A stretch of 64,000 bases of DNA from Paracoccaceae bacterium (GCA_028097405.1 JAOHEK010000002.1:63359-127358); one strand, 5' to 3'; shown: positions 47,321 through 57,558, numbered from the stretch's first letter. Translations and numbers: made by a program. Notes: a model not told the origin generated them from the sequence alone.

Positions 47321-47725
47321 ATGTTTACGTTTCGACAGTCGGTAAGAATATACAGCAAGTTGAAAATACCCCTGACCGTTGGGGCCTTTATCGCTTTGGC
47401 TGCGCAACCAGTTTTTGCTGATAATTGGGTTGCTGTCGCTGTGAATAAAGCTGTCGGCCAACATGGAAATTCATATTTTCTTGAAACGAAAGCCGCAGCT
47501 GCAAACAGCGCACTGACCAATTGCACGAAATTCTCGAACGGCGCTAAGGGATGCGAAGTCGTTCTTGTTACAAGGCGCTGTTCTGGGATGGCCCATGCGG
47601 GCCCCAGTATTTATGTGAGAGAAGGCAACTCGGCAAATAAAGCGGGTTCGACGGCTCTAAAAGCATGCACAGCAAATCATGGCAATGCTTGCAGAGTTCA
47701 CGAGACGTTTTGCCCAAATCAATAG
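47321..47725 (+). CDS. Small secreted DUF4189-like protein
   Basis: 134 aa; signal-like N-terminus ending PVFADNWVAVAVNKAVGQHG; AAAANSALTNC; six Cys in the mature part. Confidence 0.6.
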   Translation: MFTFRQSVRIYSKLKIPLTVGAFIALAAQPVFADNWVAVAVNKAVGQHGNSYFLETKAAAANSALTNCTKFSNGAKGCEVVLVTRRCSGMAHAGPSIYVREGNSANKAGSTALKACTANHGNACRVHETFCPNQ

Positions 47726-48023
47726 GTGAAAACGTGATCGACCTTTACCGCGTGCGCTTCGAAAGCAAGCGCGGTTAACCGCAAGAAAAAACTGCGCCAG
47801 GTACGGTTGCAAAGCCTCCTCAGATGATCTCACGTTTGTCGGCAACGCGTCTCTGCAGCATTTTGAAAAACTTGTTAACACAGCCTTTCCACTCGATTGC
47901 TTTGAGCAAATTCGGACAGTGCAATTGATTTTGGATTCAGCTCTTTGTGGCGGATGTTTTGGCGGACAAGATTTCGGTTAAAATCACTTATCCGTAATTT
48001 TTCAGATGGTTATTTTGGAATAA

Positions 48024-48110
48024 TGGTGCCCAGGAGAGGACTCGAACCTCCACATCCTTGCGAATACTAGCACCTGAAGCTAGCGCGTCTACCATTCCGC
48101 CACCTGGGCA
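48024..48110 (-). tRNA. tRNA-Leu (anticodon CAG)
   Basis: Reverse complement TGCCCAGGTGGCGGAATGGTAGACGCGCTAGCTTCAGGTGCTAG...GGTTCGAGTCCTCTCCTGGGCACCA: acceptor stem pairs, long variable arm, T-loop GGTTCGAGTCC, encoded CCA. Confidence 0.96.
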
Positions 48111-48281
48111 GGTGTCGAGAGGTTGCGGATTATCTTCATGCGAAGACGGAGTCAACGGCTTCCGTGCAGCGACTTCGAAGTTCTGGATGGTCCTATTTTT
48201 AAACGCCTATCTCGCGGAACGCCGATCCTAAAAATGCAGCCATCACTTGATAAAAGCCGCCCTTCGGGGCATGGCAGACCC

Positions 48282-48731
48282 ATGGCGTTTGAGAGCTTTA
48301 TGGAAATCGCATTGGACGAAGCGCGCAAGGCGACCAGCCGGGGCGAGGTGCCTGTGGGCGCTGTTCTGGTCGGCCCGGATCGTCAGGTGTTAGCGCATGC
48401 TGGGAACCGGACGCGCGAGTTAAGTGATCCGACAGCCCATGCCGAAATGCTGGTGATCCGGGAAGGCACGGTGGCGCTGGCCTGCGAACGATTGTTGGGC
48501 TGCGATCTTTACGTAACGCTGGAACCCTGCGCGATGTGCGCTGCCGCGATTGCCGCCGCTAGGGTGGCGCGGCTTTACTATGGTGCGAGTGATCCAAAAT
48601 CAGGCGGCGTAGCCCATGGCGCGCGTATTTTCAGCCATCCGCAATCGCACCACAGCCCCGAGGTTTATGACGGTATCGCAGGTGCAGAAGCGGCCACATT
48701 GCTACGCGAGTTTTTCGAAATCCGTCGTTAA
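48282..48731 (+). CDS. tadA: Nucleoside/tRNA adenosine deaminase
   Basis: Start MAFESFMEIALDEARKATSRGEVPVGAVLV at 48282; DPTAHAEMLVIREG and TLEPCAMCAAAI zinc motifs. Confidence 0.92.
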   Translation: MAFESFMEIALDEARKATSRGEVPVGAVLVGPDRQVLAHAGNRTRELSDPTAHAEMLVIREGTVALACERLLGCDLYVTLEPCAMCAAAIAAARVARLYYGASDPKSGGVAHGARIFSHPQSHHSPEVYDGIAGAEAATLLREFFEIRR

Positions 48732-49420
48732 AGCTCAACCGCGTCCATAACTTCGGGCGTGCGCACGTCCACGCCCGGCAGGCCGTCGCGCAAGACATCT
48801 GCGGATTGCTCCAGAATCGGGAAGGTCTTATAGTGGCAGGGGATCACAGTTCTGAAGTTAAAGAACTTCTTTGCCGCCCAAGCTGCGGCCTTCATGTCCA
48901 TCGTGAAGTGACCACCTGCACATAGGATGCCGATGTCGGGTGCATAATATTCCCCGATCCAGCCCATATCGGCCATAATGTCGGTATCACCCGAGACATA
49001 GATCACGCGGCCCTCGCCTTTGATGACAAAGCCCGCTTCGGCCCCGGCATAGGCGGGGCCAGCGTCTGTTCCGATGGACGATGAATGCACCGCAGCCACC
49101 ATCGACACAGCCACATCACCCAGCATCACCGTTCCGCCCTTGTTGAACCCGACAGTCGAAACATCTTCGGTCGCGGCCCAATGGCCCATAAGATCGTAAA
49201 TACCGACCAGCGGAGCGCCGGTTTCGCGGGTCAGCGCAAGCGCGTCGCCTGCGTGGTCTCCATGTCCGTGGGTGATCAGGATATGCGTGGCGCTTTTTAT
49301 GGCCTCTGCGCGACGATCTGTGGGAAAGACTGGATTGCCGGTGAACCAAGGATCGATCAGCAGAACCTGATCGGCGATTTCAAGTCGAAAACTACCGTGC
49401 CCAAGCCATGTGATTTTCAT
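48728..49420 (-). CDS. Metal-dependent hydrolase, UPF0173/YtkL-like
   Basis: Start MKITWLGHGSFRLE at 49420; THILITHGHGDHAGDA. Confidence 0.9.
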   Translation of the reverse strand: MKITWLGHGSFRLEIADQVLLIDPWFTGNPVFPTDRRAEAIKSATHILITHGHGDHAGDALALTRETGAPLVGIYDLMGHWAATEDVSTVGFNKGGTVMLGDVAVSMVAAVHSSSIGTDAGPAYAGAEAGFVIKGEGRVIYVSGDTDIMADMGWIGEYYAPDIGILCAGGHFTMDMKAAAWAAKKFFNFRTVIPCHYKTFPILEQSADVLRDGLPGVDVRTPEVMDAVEL

Positions 49421-49463
49421 CCGAACCTCCCTATATTCAGCCAAACCCACACTAGGACGCTCC

Positions 49464-50105
49464 ATGGACTGGACAAGAACAATCGACGCCTATTGCGAAC
49501 GGGTTGACCCAAGTTTCTGGGCCGAGCCGATAAACGCGGTGACCAACCTTGCCTTCCTGATCGCGGGATTTGTGATGTGGCGACGCACCATAGGGTTGAT
49601 CGGTGGGCGGGTGTTGTCGGTGGTGTTATTCGCAATTGGGGTCGGGTCGTTCCTGTTTCACACCTTTGCCACAGGCTGGGCAGCGGCGTTGGACACAACG
49701 CCGATCCTCGCCTTCGTGCTGATCTATCTTTTCCTGTCCAACCGAGATTTTTGGGGCCTGCCGTGGTGGGCTGCATTGCTCGGCACACTGGCTTATGTGC
49801 CTTATGCCGCGCTGATTACACCGGTGTTCAAAGCGCTGCCGTTCTTCGAGGTGTCAAGTTTCTACTGGTCCCTGCCGGTGTTGATAGGGGGCTATGCCGT
49901 GTTGCTCAGACGTCGAACACCTGCCACCGCGCGCGGGCTGGCAATCGGGGCCGGAGTGCTTTGCCTGTCGCTCATTGCGCGATCCGTGGATGACAGCCTT
50001 TGTCCGGCGCTACCTTTCGGCACCCATTTCCTGTGGCACGTTCTGAACGCCGTCATGCTGGCTTGGATGATCGAGGTTTGGGCGCGCCATGTGCGAATGA
50101 ATTGA
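49464..50105 (+). CDS. Ceramidase-family (alkaline ceramidase/CREST) membrane protein
   Basis: Start MDWTRTIDAYCERVDPSFWAEPINAVTNLAFLIAGF; GVGSFLFHTFATGWAAALDTTPI; FGTHFLWHVLNAVML. Confidence 0.82.
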   Translation: MDWTRTIDAYCERVDPSFWAEPINAVTNLAFLIAGFVMWRRTIGLIGGRVLSVVLFAIGVGSFLFHTFATGWAAALDTTPILAFVLIYLFLSNRDFWGLPWWAALLGTLAYVPYAALITPVFKALPFFEVSSFYWSLPVLIGGYAVLLRRRTPATARGLAIGAGVLCLSLIARSVDDSLCPALPFGTHFLWHVLNAVMLAWMIEVWARHVRMN

Positions 50106-50108
50106 AAT

Positions 50109-50137
50109 AGGGCCGCGCACCGAAGGTGCGCGGCCCT
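50109..50137. terminator. Bidirectional hairpin between convergent ceramidase-like gene and trpS
   Basis: AGGGCCGCGCACC-GAA-GGTGCGCGGCCCT, perfect 13-bp stem; no long T-tract. Confidence 0.75.
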
Positions 50138-50178
50138 GATCGCGACGTGCGAAGCACGGCGCAAAACCTCAAATGGCC

Positions 50179-51204
50179 TCAGCCCGAGGAAATCATCCCC
50201 ATAATGTCGCGCGTGCGCGCCACAATCGGTTCGGAAATCTCACGTGCTTTGGCCGAGCCTTCGCCAAGAATGCGGTCAATCTCGCCCGGATCGCCTAAAA
50301 GCCGGTTCATCTCATCGGTGATCGGCGCCATGGTTTCGGCGGCGACCTCGGCCAGATGGGGTTTGAACTGCCCCCAGCCTTGGCCAGCGACATCGCTCAT
50401 CACGGTATCGGTCGATTTGCCGGTTAGGGCCGCATAGATGTCGATCAGATTGCGCGCTTCGGGACGGTCTTTCAAATCGCCGTAGGTTTCCGGCAAAGGC
50501 TCGGGATCGGTGCGGGCCTTGCGGAATTTTTGCGCAATTGTATCGGCGTCGTCCGACAGGTTGATCCGGCTCATATCCGATGGATCGCTTTTCGACATTT
50601 TCTTGGTGCCGTCGCGCAGGCTCATCACACGCGTTGCAGGCCCGTCGATCACAGGTTCGGTGATCGGAAAGAAATCGACACCGAAGTCGTGATTGAACTT
50701 GGTGGCAATGTCGCGGGTCAGCTCAAGGTGCTGCTTTTGATCCTCGCCCACAGGGACGTGCGTCGCGTGATAGGCCAGAATATCCGCCGCCATCAGGGCA
50801 GGGTAAGCAAATAGCCCTAGCGACGCATTTTCGGTGTTCTTACCCGATTTGTCCTTCCACTGGGTCATCCGCCCCATCCAACCCATCCGGGCCACACAGT
50901 TGAACAACCATGCCAACTCGGCATGGGCCGCAACCTGAGACTGGTTGAACAGAATGGATTGGGCAGGATCGATGCCAGCGGCCATAAAGCCTGCCGCTGC
51001 TTCGCGGGTCTGTTGCGCCAAGGCCTTGGGGTCTTGCCAGACGGTGATCGCGTGCAAATCGACAAGGCAGAAGACACACTCGTGCGAGGCATCGTTCTGC
51101 ATTTCGACGAAGCGTTTCAGGGCGCCAAGGTAATTCCCAAGCGTTAACCCGCCCGAAGGCTGGATGCCCGAGAACACGCGCGGAGTGAAAGCCGGTCCCG
51201 TCAT
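50179..51204 (-). CDS. trpS: Tryptophan--tRNA ligase
   Basis: [44 protein letters not shown]. Confidence 0.96.
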   Translation of the reverse strand: MTGPAFTPRVFSGIQPSGGLTLGNYLGALKRFVEMQNDASHECVFCLVDLHAITVWQDPKALAQQTREAAAGFMAAGIDPAQSILFNQSQVAAHAELAWLFNCVARMGWMGRMTQWKDKSGKNTENASLGLFAYPALMAADILAYHATHVPVGEDQKQHLELTRDIATKFNHDFGVDFFPITEPVIDGPATRVMSLRDGTKKMSKSDPSDMSRINLSDDADTIAQKFRKARTDPEPLPETYGDLKDRPEARNLIDIYAALTGKSTDTVMSDVAGQGWGQFKPHLAEVAAETMAPITDEMNRLLGDPGEIDRILGEGSAKAREISEPIVARTRDIMGMISSG

Positions 51205-51307
51205 GTGGTTGTTCCTCTGGATTTTCGCGTTTGTGCGGCTTATCGAGAGGGGCGCGGGGCGTCAATGAGCGCTTGTAAATATGAACCGCCGATCTGAAGG
51301 ATCAAAG

Positions 51308-51997
51308 ATGCATAACGAAGACTTTTCGCAACCGATGTTCAACGCGCTTCCCAAGGCCGTGATTGCCTTGGCGGTTTTGGTCATGGGGGTCGAATTGGTC
51401 ATCACCGTGGGCGAACTTGGGATCTTGGGCGGCGAAACCGCGATTGGCTGGCGGTTGCAGGTGATCCGGGATTACGCGTTCTATTCGCCGCTTCTGGTCT
51501 GGTTGTTCGAGACTGGAAACTGGTCGCTGGAACACTTGAAGCGGTTTGTGACTTATTCTTTCGTCCATTGGAGCTTCACCCACGCGATCTTCGTCACCAT
51601 GTTCCTACTGGCGCTCGGCAAATTGGTGGGCGAGGTCTTTGGCAACATCGCCGTTTTGGTGATCTTCTTTGCCTGCGGAATTTTCGGGGCCATCGTCTAC
51701 GCGGGGCTCACGGGCGACGATCGGCCCTTGGTCGGGGGCTACCCGTCGGTCTACGGGCTTATCGGGGCTTACACATTTTTGCTGTGGGTTGGGTTGGGCG
51801 CGGCAGGTGAAAATCAATATCGCGCCTTCACCCTCATCGGATTCTTATTGGGTCTTCAGTTGTTTTTCGGCCTTGTTTTTGGAACCGGAAGCGATTGGGT
51901 CGCCGAAGTTGCGGGTTTTGCCCTTGGGTTTTTGTTAACACCCGCTTTGGCTCCTGGCGCGTTCAAGCGTTTTATGCAAAGAATGCGACAACGGTAG
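51308..51997 (+). CDS. Rhomboid-fold membrane protein, probably catalytically inactive
   Basis: ORF 51281..51997, likely start MHNEDFSQPMF at 51308; HWSFTHAIFVTMFLLALGKLVGEVFG, GGYPSVYGLIGAYTF, DWVAEVAGFALGFLL align to rhomboid TM motifs. Confidence 0.75.
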   Translation: MHNEDFSQPMFNALPKAVIALAVLVMGVELVITVGELGILGGETAIGWRLQVIRDYAFYSPLLVWLFETGNWSLEHLKRFVTYSFVHWSFTHAIFVTMFLLALGKLVGEVFGNIAVLVIFFACGIFGAIVYAGLTGDDRPLVGGYPSVYGLIGAYTFLLWVGLGAAGENQYRAFTLIGFLLGLQLFFGLVFGTGSDWVAEVAGFALGFLLTPALAPGAFKRFMQRMRQR

Positions 51998-52004
51998 GCC
52001 TTGA

Positions 52005-53612
52005 TTATCCGCGCCGAAAGGCTGACTTGAACTCAGACAGCGTGAACGCCTTCAGCGCCAAGCCTGTGATCCCATAGACAACAGCCCCGGCAACACAAAG
52101 CGCAAGAACCTTACCAAGCTGCAAGAACCCTCCGGGTGAACCACCTGCAATGATTGTTTGGTTCATCGCCCAAAGTGCGCCGCCCATAATCAATGCGGCC
52201 ACAAGAATGCGCCAAATCCGGTCGACAAGGCGGGTATCAAATTGTGCGGCTTGCCCCATGTCTTTTCGGTTCATCCACAAAAGCGCCAGCATTCCCCAGC
52301 CCGCCAAGGTGGTTCCAACCGCGGCCGCCAAAAACCCGATCACGGGCGCAAGTGCCACGGCGACGACGGCGTTGATCACCATGGAAGCCAAGGCGTAATA
52401 AAACGGCCGCTTGGTATCTTCCCGCGCAAAATAGAGTGGTTGTAACACTTTTTGCATCACAAATGCGGGCAGTCCAAGCCCATAGATCGCACAAGCCAGC
52501 GCTGTTGCTTGGGTATCTGTTGCCGAAAATGCGCCACGTTCGAACAACGCACTAACCAATGCTACAGGGATCACGGCAAGCGCCACCGAGGCTGGAATTG
52601 CAAGCGCCAGTGACAATTCGGCGGCGCGCGACAAGGCGTTTTGCCCACCGTCTGTGTCGCCCGCCTGCAAGCGGCGCGAAAGGTCGGGCAAAAGTACGAT
52701 GCCAATCGCGATGCCAACAACACCCAATGGCAATTGATAAAGTCTGTCGGCGAAGGACAACCAGACAATCGCGCCGTCAAAGTAACTTGCCACTTGTCGT
52801 CCGATCAGCAAATTCACCTGTACCACGCCGCCCGCCAACATCGCGGGGGCGGCAATGATAGTCAGACGTTTCATCTCGGGCGTCCAGCGCGGACGGCTTG
52901 GTTTCAAATCAAAGCCTGCGCGTTTGGCCGCGACCCAAACCAGCGCCAGTTGTGCAATCCCGGCCAAGACCACGCCAAAGGCCAAAGCCGTGCCGTAAGA
53001 GCCGCCATCGACATTCCCGATAACCGACCCGATCAGCCCCTGATCGGCAAGGATCATGACGCCTATCAGAATGACGTTCAGCAAAATCGGCGCGGCAGCG
53101 GCAGCGGCAAAGCGCCCGCTGGCGTTCAAAACGCCCGATACGAGCGCCGCAAGCGAGATGAAGACGATATAAACAAAGACGATCCGGCCCAATGTGACCG
53201 CCATGTCGAGGCGTGCGTCGCCTGCAAAACCACTGGCCATCGCCAGCACCATCCACGGCATGAATAGGGTTGCCAGAACCGAAAGAACGATCAGGATCAA
53301 CGTCAGTCCCGCCATGGCTTGTCGCGCGAAGCCGACCGGGTCGTCGCCTGCCTCAAGCTTCTTTGAGAACATCGGCACAAAGGCCATGTTTAATGCACCT
53401 TCGCCGAAGAAGCGGCGGAACATATTGGGCAGAGTGAAGGCCACAAAGAACGCCTCGGCCACGGGGCCAGTGCCCAGCCAAGCCGCGATTAGGATGTCGC
53501 GCAAAAAGCCAAGGATGCGCGAAAATAGCGTCCAGAAACCAACCGTCAGCACACCGGAAATCAGGCGGATGGGCCCTAGCAAAACGTCACTCCGCTTTCG
53601 CCCGATCCGCAC
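52005..53612 (-). CDS. murJ: Murein biosynthesis integral membrane protein (lipid II flippase)
   Basis: LTVGFWTLFSRILGFLRDILIAAWLGTGPVAEAFFVAFTLPNMFRRFFGEGALNMAFVPMF. Confidence 0.94.
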   Translation of the reverse strand: MRIGRKRSDVLLGPIRLISGVLTVGFWTLFSRILGFLRDILIAAWLGTGPVAEAFFVAFTLPNMFRRFFGEGALNMAFVPMFSKKLEAGDDPVGFARQAMAGLTLILIVLSVLATLFMPWMVLAMASGFAGDARLDMAVTLGRIVFVYIVFISLAALVSGVLNASGRFAAAAAAPILLNVILIGVMILADQGLIGSVIGNVDGGSYGTALAFGVVLAGIAQLALVWVAAKRAGFDLKPSRPRWTPEMKRLTIIAAPAMLAGGVVQVNLLIGRQVASYFDGAIVWLSFADRLYQLPLGVVGIAIGIVLLPDLSRRLQAGDTDGGQNALSRAAELSLALAIPASVALAVIPVALVSALFERGAFSATDTQATALACAIYGLGLPAFVMQKVLQPLYFAREDTKRPFYYALASMVINAVVAVALAPVIGFLAAAVGTTLAGWGMLALLWMNRKDMGQAAQFDTRLVDRIWRILVAALIMGGALWAMNQTIIAGGSPGGFLQLGKVLALCVAGAVVYGITGLALKAFTLSEFKSAFRRG

Positions 53613-56400
53613 CGGCAGAAATGGCGGCGCGCAGGCGTTTTTCTATTGCTTTTTGCTTCGCGACCGAATGGTATTTCAAACCGAACATATCCTTCACATA
53701 GAAGGTATCGACGACCTGTTCACCGTAGGTCGCGATCACAGCACTTACGACATATATATTGGATTCCGACATCGCACGGGCCAGATCATATAAAAGCCCC
53801 GGACGATCCCGAGTGTCGACCTCGATGACTGTGTAAATCTCAGAGCCATCGTTGTCGAAGGTGATCGAGGTCGGAACTTTGAAGGCCCGCTCGCGCTTCT
53901 TGATGCGATCCCTGTTGGCAAAGTTATCGCGGGGCAGCACTTCGCCCATCAGTGTTTTCTCAATCATCGTGCGTAGGCGGGGCAGGCGACTGGCCTCATA
54001 GGGGCTGTCTTCGCCATCCTGCACCCAAAAGGCAGCCGTCGCATACCCATCTGACGAGGTATAGGTGCGCGCATCCACGATGTTTGCGCCGACAAGCGCC
54101 AAAGCGCCCGTCAGCCGCGCGAAGATGCCCGGATGATCGGGCAGTGCAAAACAAATGCGTGTGGCGTCGCGCGCTTCGTCTGGCATTAGGTCCAGCCGTA
54201 CTGCGCTGTCGTCAATATTTGCCAGCAGCTTTGCAAACACCACATGGGCGTCTTGCGGCAGGCCTTGCCAATATGGTCCATAATGACGTGTGGTTTCGGT
54301 ACGAAGCGCCTTCGCGTTCCAATCCGACAAAGCAGTTCGAAGGGTTTTCTTGGCTTCGGCTTCTGCGCTTTCGCGGTTGACCGCTTCCAGCCCGTGCTCC
54401 AGCCCATCGGCTGTCATTCGGTGCAGATCGCGCAGCAACTGGGCTTTCCAGTTGTTCCACGTATCCGGCCCCACACCACGAATATCGCAGACCGTCAGCA
54501 CCGTCAGCAGATCAAGCCGCTTTCGGGTTTTCACCGCTTTCGCAAAATCGCGCACGGTACGTGGTTCGGACAGGTCACGCTTTTGGGCTACGTCCGACAT
54601 CAGCAAATGATACCGCACCAGCCATTCGACGGTTTCAACCTCGTCCTTTTTCAGACCAAGCCTTGGGGCAACCTTCCGGGCGATTTTCGCGCCCAGAATA
54701 GAATGATCTTCGGGCCGACCCTTGCCGATATCGTGCAACAACAAAGCCACATAGAGAATCTTGCGGTTCACACCTTCTTTTAGAATGCTGCTGGCGAGTG
54801 GCAGTTCTTCGACCAATTCGCTGCGTTCGATTTGAGCAAGCGCCGAAATACATTGGATCGTATGCTCGTCGACTGTGTAGTGGTGATACATATTGAACTG
54901 CATCATCGCGACAATCGGCTCGAACTCGGGCATGAAAGCGCCAAGGACACCCAATTCGTTCATTCTGCGTAAGGCACGTTCGGGGTTGCCGTGTTTCAAC
55001 AGCAGATCAAGGAATATCTGATTGGCCTCAGGGGTATTGCGCATCTCGTCGTCGATCAGGTGCAAATTGTTGTGGACCAATCGCATGGCATTTGGGTGGA
55101 TCAGATAGCCGGTGCGAACGGCTTCTTGGAATAGCCGCAGAAGGTTCAGCTTGTCCTTAAGGAACTTCTTATCGCTTGCAACATCCAGTCTATTCTGGCG
55201 CGGCACGTATTCAGGTTTGACCCGCTTGCGCCGTTTGAAAAAGCTGGCAAGTGACGGCGCGCTTTTGACGTGCTTGGCCTCCAACGCGGTCAGGAAGATT
55301 CGGGTCAATTCGCCCACAACTGTGGCTTGGCGAAAGTAGTCTTGCATAAAGTGCTCGACGGCGCGACGCCCGGCTTTGTCGGTGTAGTTCAGGCGCTCAG
55401 CAACCTCGACCTGCATGTCGAATGTCAGTTGATCCATACCCCGATTGGCCGCCAGATGCAGATGACAGCGAACCGCCATCAGAAAATCTTCGGCGGCCAG
55501 AAATTTGTCGAACTCTTCGCTGTCCAATAGCTTGCTTCCTACCAGATCGGCTGGCGCGCTGACCCCATGGACATACTTGCCGATCCAAAACAATGTCTGC
55601 AGATCCCGAAGCCCGCCTTTGCCTTCTTTGACGTTGGGCTCGACCATATAACGTTGCCCACCTTGGCGTTTGTGGCGCGTATCGCGTTCCTGCAATTTGG
55701 CTTCAATGAACTCGGAAGCCGTGTTGCGAAACAGCTCCTTTGTCAGCCGGTCGGAAAGCTCGTTGGCAAGCTCGGCATCCCCGATCAGCATCCGGTGTTC
55801 CAAAAGGGCCGTGCGGATCGTGTAATCCTCACGCCCCAGACGAATGCAGTCTTTCACACTGCGCGAGGCATGACCCACCTTCAGGTGCAAGTCCCAAAAG
55901 ATATACAGCATGTTTTCGATCAGGCTTTCGGCCCATGGCGTGACTTTCCAAGGCATCAGAAACAACAGATCGACATCGGAAAAAGGCGCCATTTCGCCCC
56001 GGCCATAGCCGCCAACCGCAACAAGCGCGAGCCGCTCGCCTTCGGTCGGATTGGGATTTGGGTGCAGCCATGTGGTCGCAACCCGGAACACAGTTTCCAC
56101 CACCCCGTCCGTCAACAGACAATAGGCTTGTACCGCATCGCGCGCCGCCTTTGGGTGCTGTATTAATGCTTCGGCAATCGCCGCACGCCCGTCGGCCATG
56201 GCCACTTTCAGGTGGTCAACGGTCACCGCACGCAGGCTTGCCCCATCGTCGCTGGCTTCAATGTCGGCGGCGATGGCGGCAAAAATGCGCGCGCGATCAA
56301 AGACCCGAGCGCCGCTCAGGTCCAGATCAGTAAAGTGAATATCAGGCGCTGGTTCGGGTTCAGAACCCGACACCGCCAAAGCTTCTAGGGGCGGGGTCAA
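53587..56400 (-). CDS. glnD: [Protein-PII] uridylyltransferase
   Basis: 937 aa; AVGGYGRGEMAPFSDVDLLFL nucleotidyltransferase, HD domain ALLLHDIGKGRPEDHS, two ACT-like regions. Confidence 0.95.
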   Translation of the reverse strand: MTPPLEALAVSGSEPEPAPDIHFTDLDLSGARVFDRARIFAAIAADIEASDDGASLRAVTVDHLKVAMADGRAAIAEALIQHPKAARDAVQAYCLLTDGVVETVFRVATTWLHPNPNPTEGERLALVAVGGYGRGEMAPFSDVDLLFLMPWKVTPWAESLIENMLYIFWDLHLKVGHASRSVKDCIRLGREDYTIRTALLEHRMLIGDAELANELSDRLTKELFRNTASEFIEAKLQERDTRHKRQGGQRYMVEPNVKEGKGGLRDLQTLFWIGKYVHGVSAPADLVGSKLLDSEEFDKFLAAEDFLMAVRCHLHLAANRGMDQLTFDMQVEVAERLNYTDKAGRRAVEHFMQDYFRQATVVGELTRIFLTALEAKHVKSAPSLASFFKRRKRVKPEYVPRQNRLDVASDKKFLKDKLNLLRLFQEAVRTGYLIHPNAMRLVHNNLHLIDDEMRNTPEANQIFLDLLLKHGNPERALRRMNELGVLGAFMPEFEPIVAMMQFNMYHHYTVDEHTIQCISALAQIERSELVEELPLASSILKEGVNRKILYVALLLHDIGKGRPEDHSILGAKIARKVAPRLGLKKDEVETVEWLVRYHLLMSDVAQKRDLSEPRTVRDFAKAVKTRKRLDLLTVLTVCDIRGVGPDTWNNWKAQLLRDLHRMTADGLEHGLEAVNRESAEAEAKKTLRTALSDWNAKALRTETTRHYGPYWQGLPQDAHVVFAKLLANIDDSAVRLDLMPDEARDATRICFALPDHPGIFARLTGALALVGANIVDARTYTSSDGYATAAFWVQDGEDSPYEASRLPRLRTMIEKTLMGEVLPRDNFANRDRIKKRERAFKVPTSITFDNDGSEIYTVIEVDTRDRPGLLYDLARAMSESNIYVVSAVIATYGEQVVDTFYVKDMFGLKYHSVAKQKAIEKRLRAAISAGADRAKAE

Positions 56401-57526
56401 TCACGGTCACCTGGTTGTTCTGGATCGTCGCGACCGCAAGGCCGCGTTCGTTCGTTCCATTGGAAAGGAACCGGAAAGGCCCGTTTACACCAGCAAATCC
56501 AGCACCTTGCGTCAAAGCCTGCGCACCTAGTGCATCGGAATTACCCTGTGCTGCAAGGGCACCAATCGCGGCAATTCCGTCATATGCAAGCCCAGCAATC
56601 GGATTAGGCTGCGTGCCATAGACCGAAGCATAACGGTTGTTGAATTGTTGAACCAAACCCGGCGACGGCGTCGCAAACCACGAGCCCTGCAAGCCTTTCA
56701 AGGACAATGCGCTCGACGGCACGTCAAGGCGCTGTAACCCGACAAATTGCGCATTACTCCGCCCCAGACCGTTCTCGGGCAACAGCTCGGCTAAGAAAGG
56801 CAAAGCGCCCGAGTTGCCCGACGTCATAAACACCGTGTTTGCCCCAGAGGCGCGATAGTTGCTGGCAATCCCCGGAATGGCGTCGATCACACCTTGCTGA
56901 GACAGCGCAAAGCTTTGCACACCAACAATATTGGCACCGTTGGTTGATGCGGCGCGCTGAATGGCGTCAGCGCCCAAACGTTCGGCGGGATCATCGGCAT
57001 GGATCACAAAGATATTTCCGCGCCCCTGACGGACAGCGAAATTCACCAATCGGTCCGCACTGGTCTGAAAGGTATTGCCCAGAATAAAGACATTGCCACC
57101 TGCAATCGCCGGGTTGTTCGAAAAGGCCATGACATTGACACCGCGCCGAGCGGCGACTTGCCCTGCCGCATTGGCGCTTTCGGCAAACAACGGTCCGACG
57201 AAAATCTGTGCGCCCTCGGCCAAAGCCTGTTCGGCGGCCCGAGCTGCACCCGCAGGTGTGCCGGCGGTGTCATAAACCCGCAGATCAATATCGACATTCG
57301 CCAGATCATCGACCGCCAGAAAGGCTGCATTTTCCAGAGACTGTGCTAATGTCGCACCATTCGCAGCGCTTTTCGGCACCAAAAGCGCGACCGGAATAGC
57401 ACGACTTGTGTTGATAGTAGGTCCGCCAGACGGGAAAGGCACACCACAAGCGGCCAAAGCCAACATTGCGAAAAGCCCTGTAGTCCAGCTCATAGCCTTG
57501 CGGCGGAACGATAAAACGGCGAGCAT
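56360..57526 (-). CDS. Penicillin-binding protein activator (LpoA-like)/Leu-type periplasmic binding protein
   Basis: Lipoprotein-like leader LFAMLALAACGVPF; IPVALLVPKSAANGATLAQSLENAAFLAVDDL; VQQFNNRYASVYGTQPNPIAGLAYDGIAA. Confidence 0.82.
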   Translation of the reverse strand: MLAVLSFRRKAMSWTTGLFAMLALAACGVPFPSGGPTINTSRAIPVALLVPKSAANGATLAQSLENAAFLAVDDLANVDIDLRVYDTAGTPAGAARAAEQALAEGAQIFVGPLFAESANAAGQVAARRGVNVMAFSNNPAIAGGNVFILGNTFQTSADRLVNFAVRQGRGNIFVIHADDPAERLGADAIQRAASTNGANIVGVQSFALSQQGVIDAIPGIASNYRASGANTVFMTSGNSGALPFLAELLPENGLGRSNAQFVGLQRLDVPSSALSLKGLQGSWFATPSPGLVQQFNNRYASVYGTQPNPIAGLAYDGIAAIGALAAQGNSDALGAQALTQGAGFAGVNGPFRFLSNGTNERGLAVATIQNNQVTVIDPAPRSFGGVGF

Positions 57527-57558
57527 TGGTATCTCCTTGGATAACTCGGCGCGACCCT

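Noticed and set aside
48024-48110. tRNA-Leu as an active integration site with flanking direct repeat
   Set aside because: No second copy of the tRNA 3' end, integrase or mobility gene was seen in the window; kept only as a weak hypothesis.
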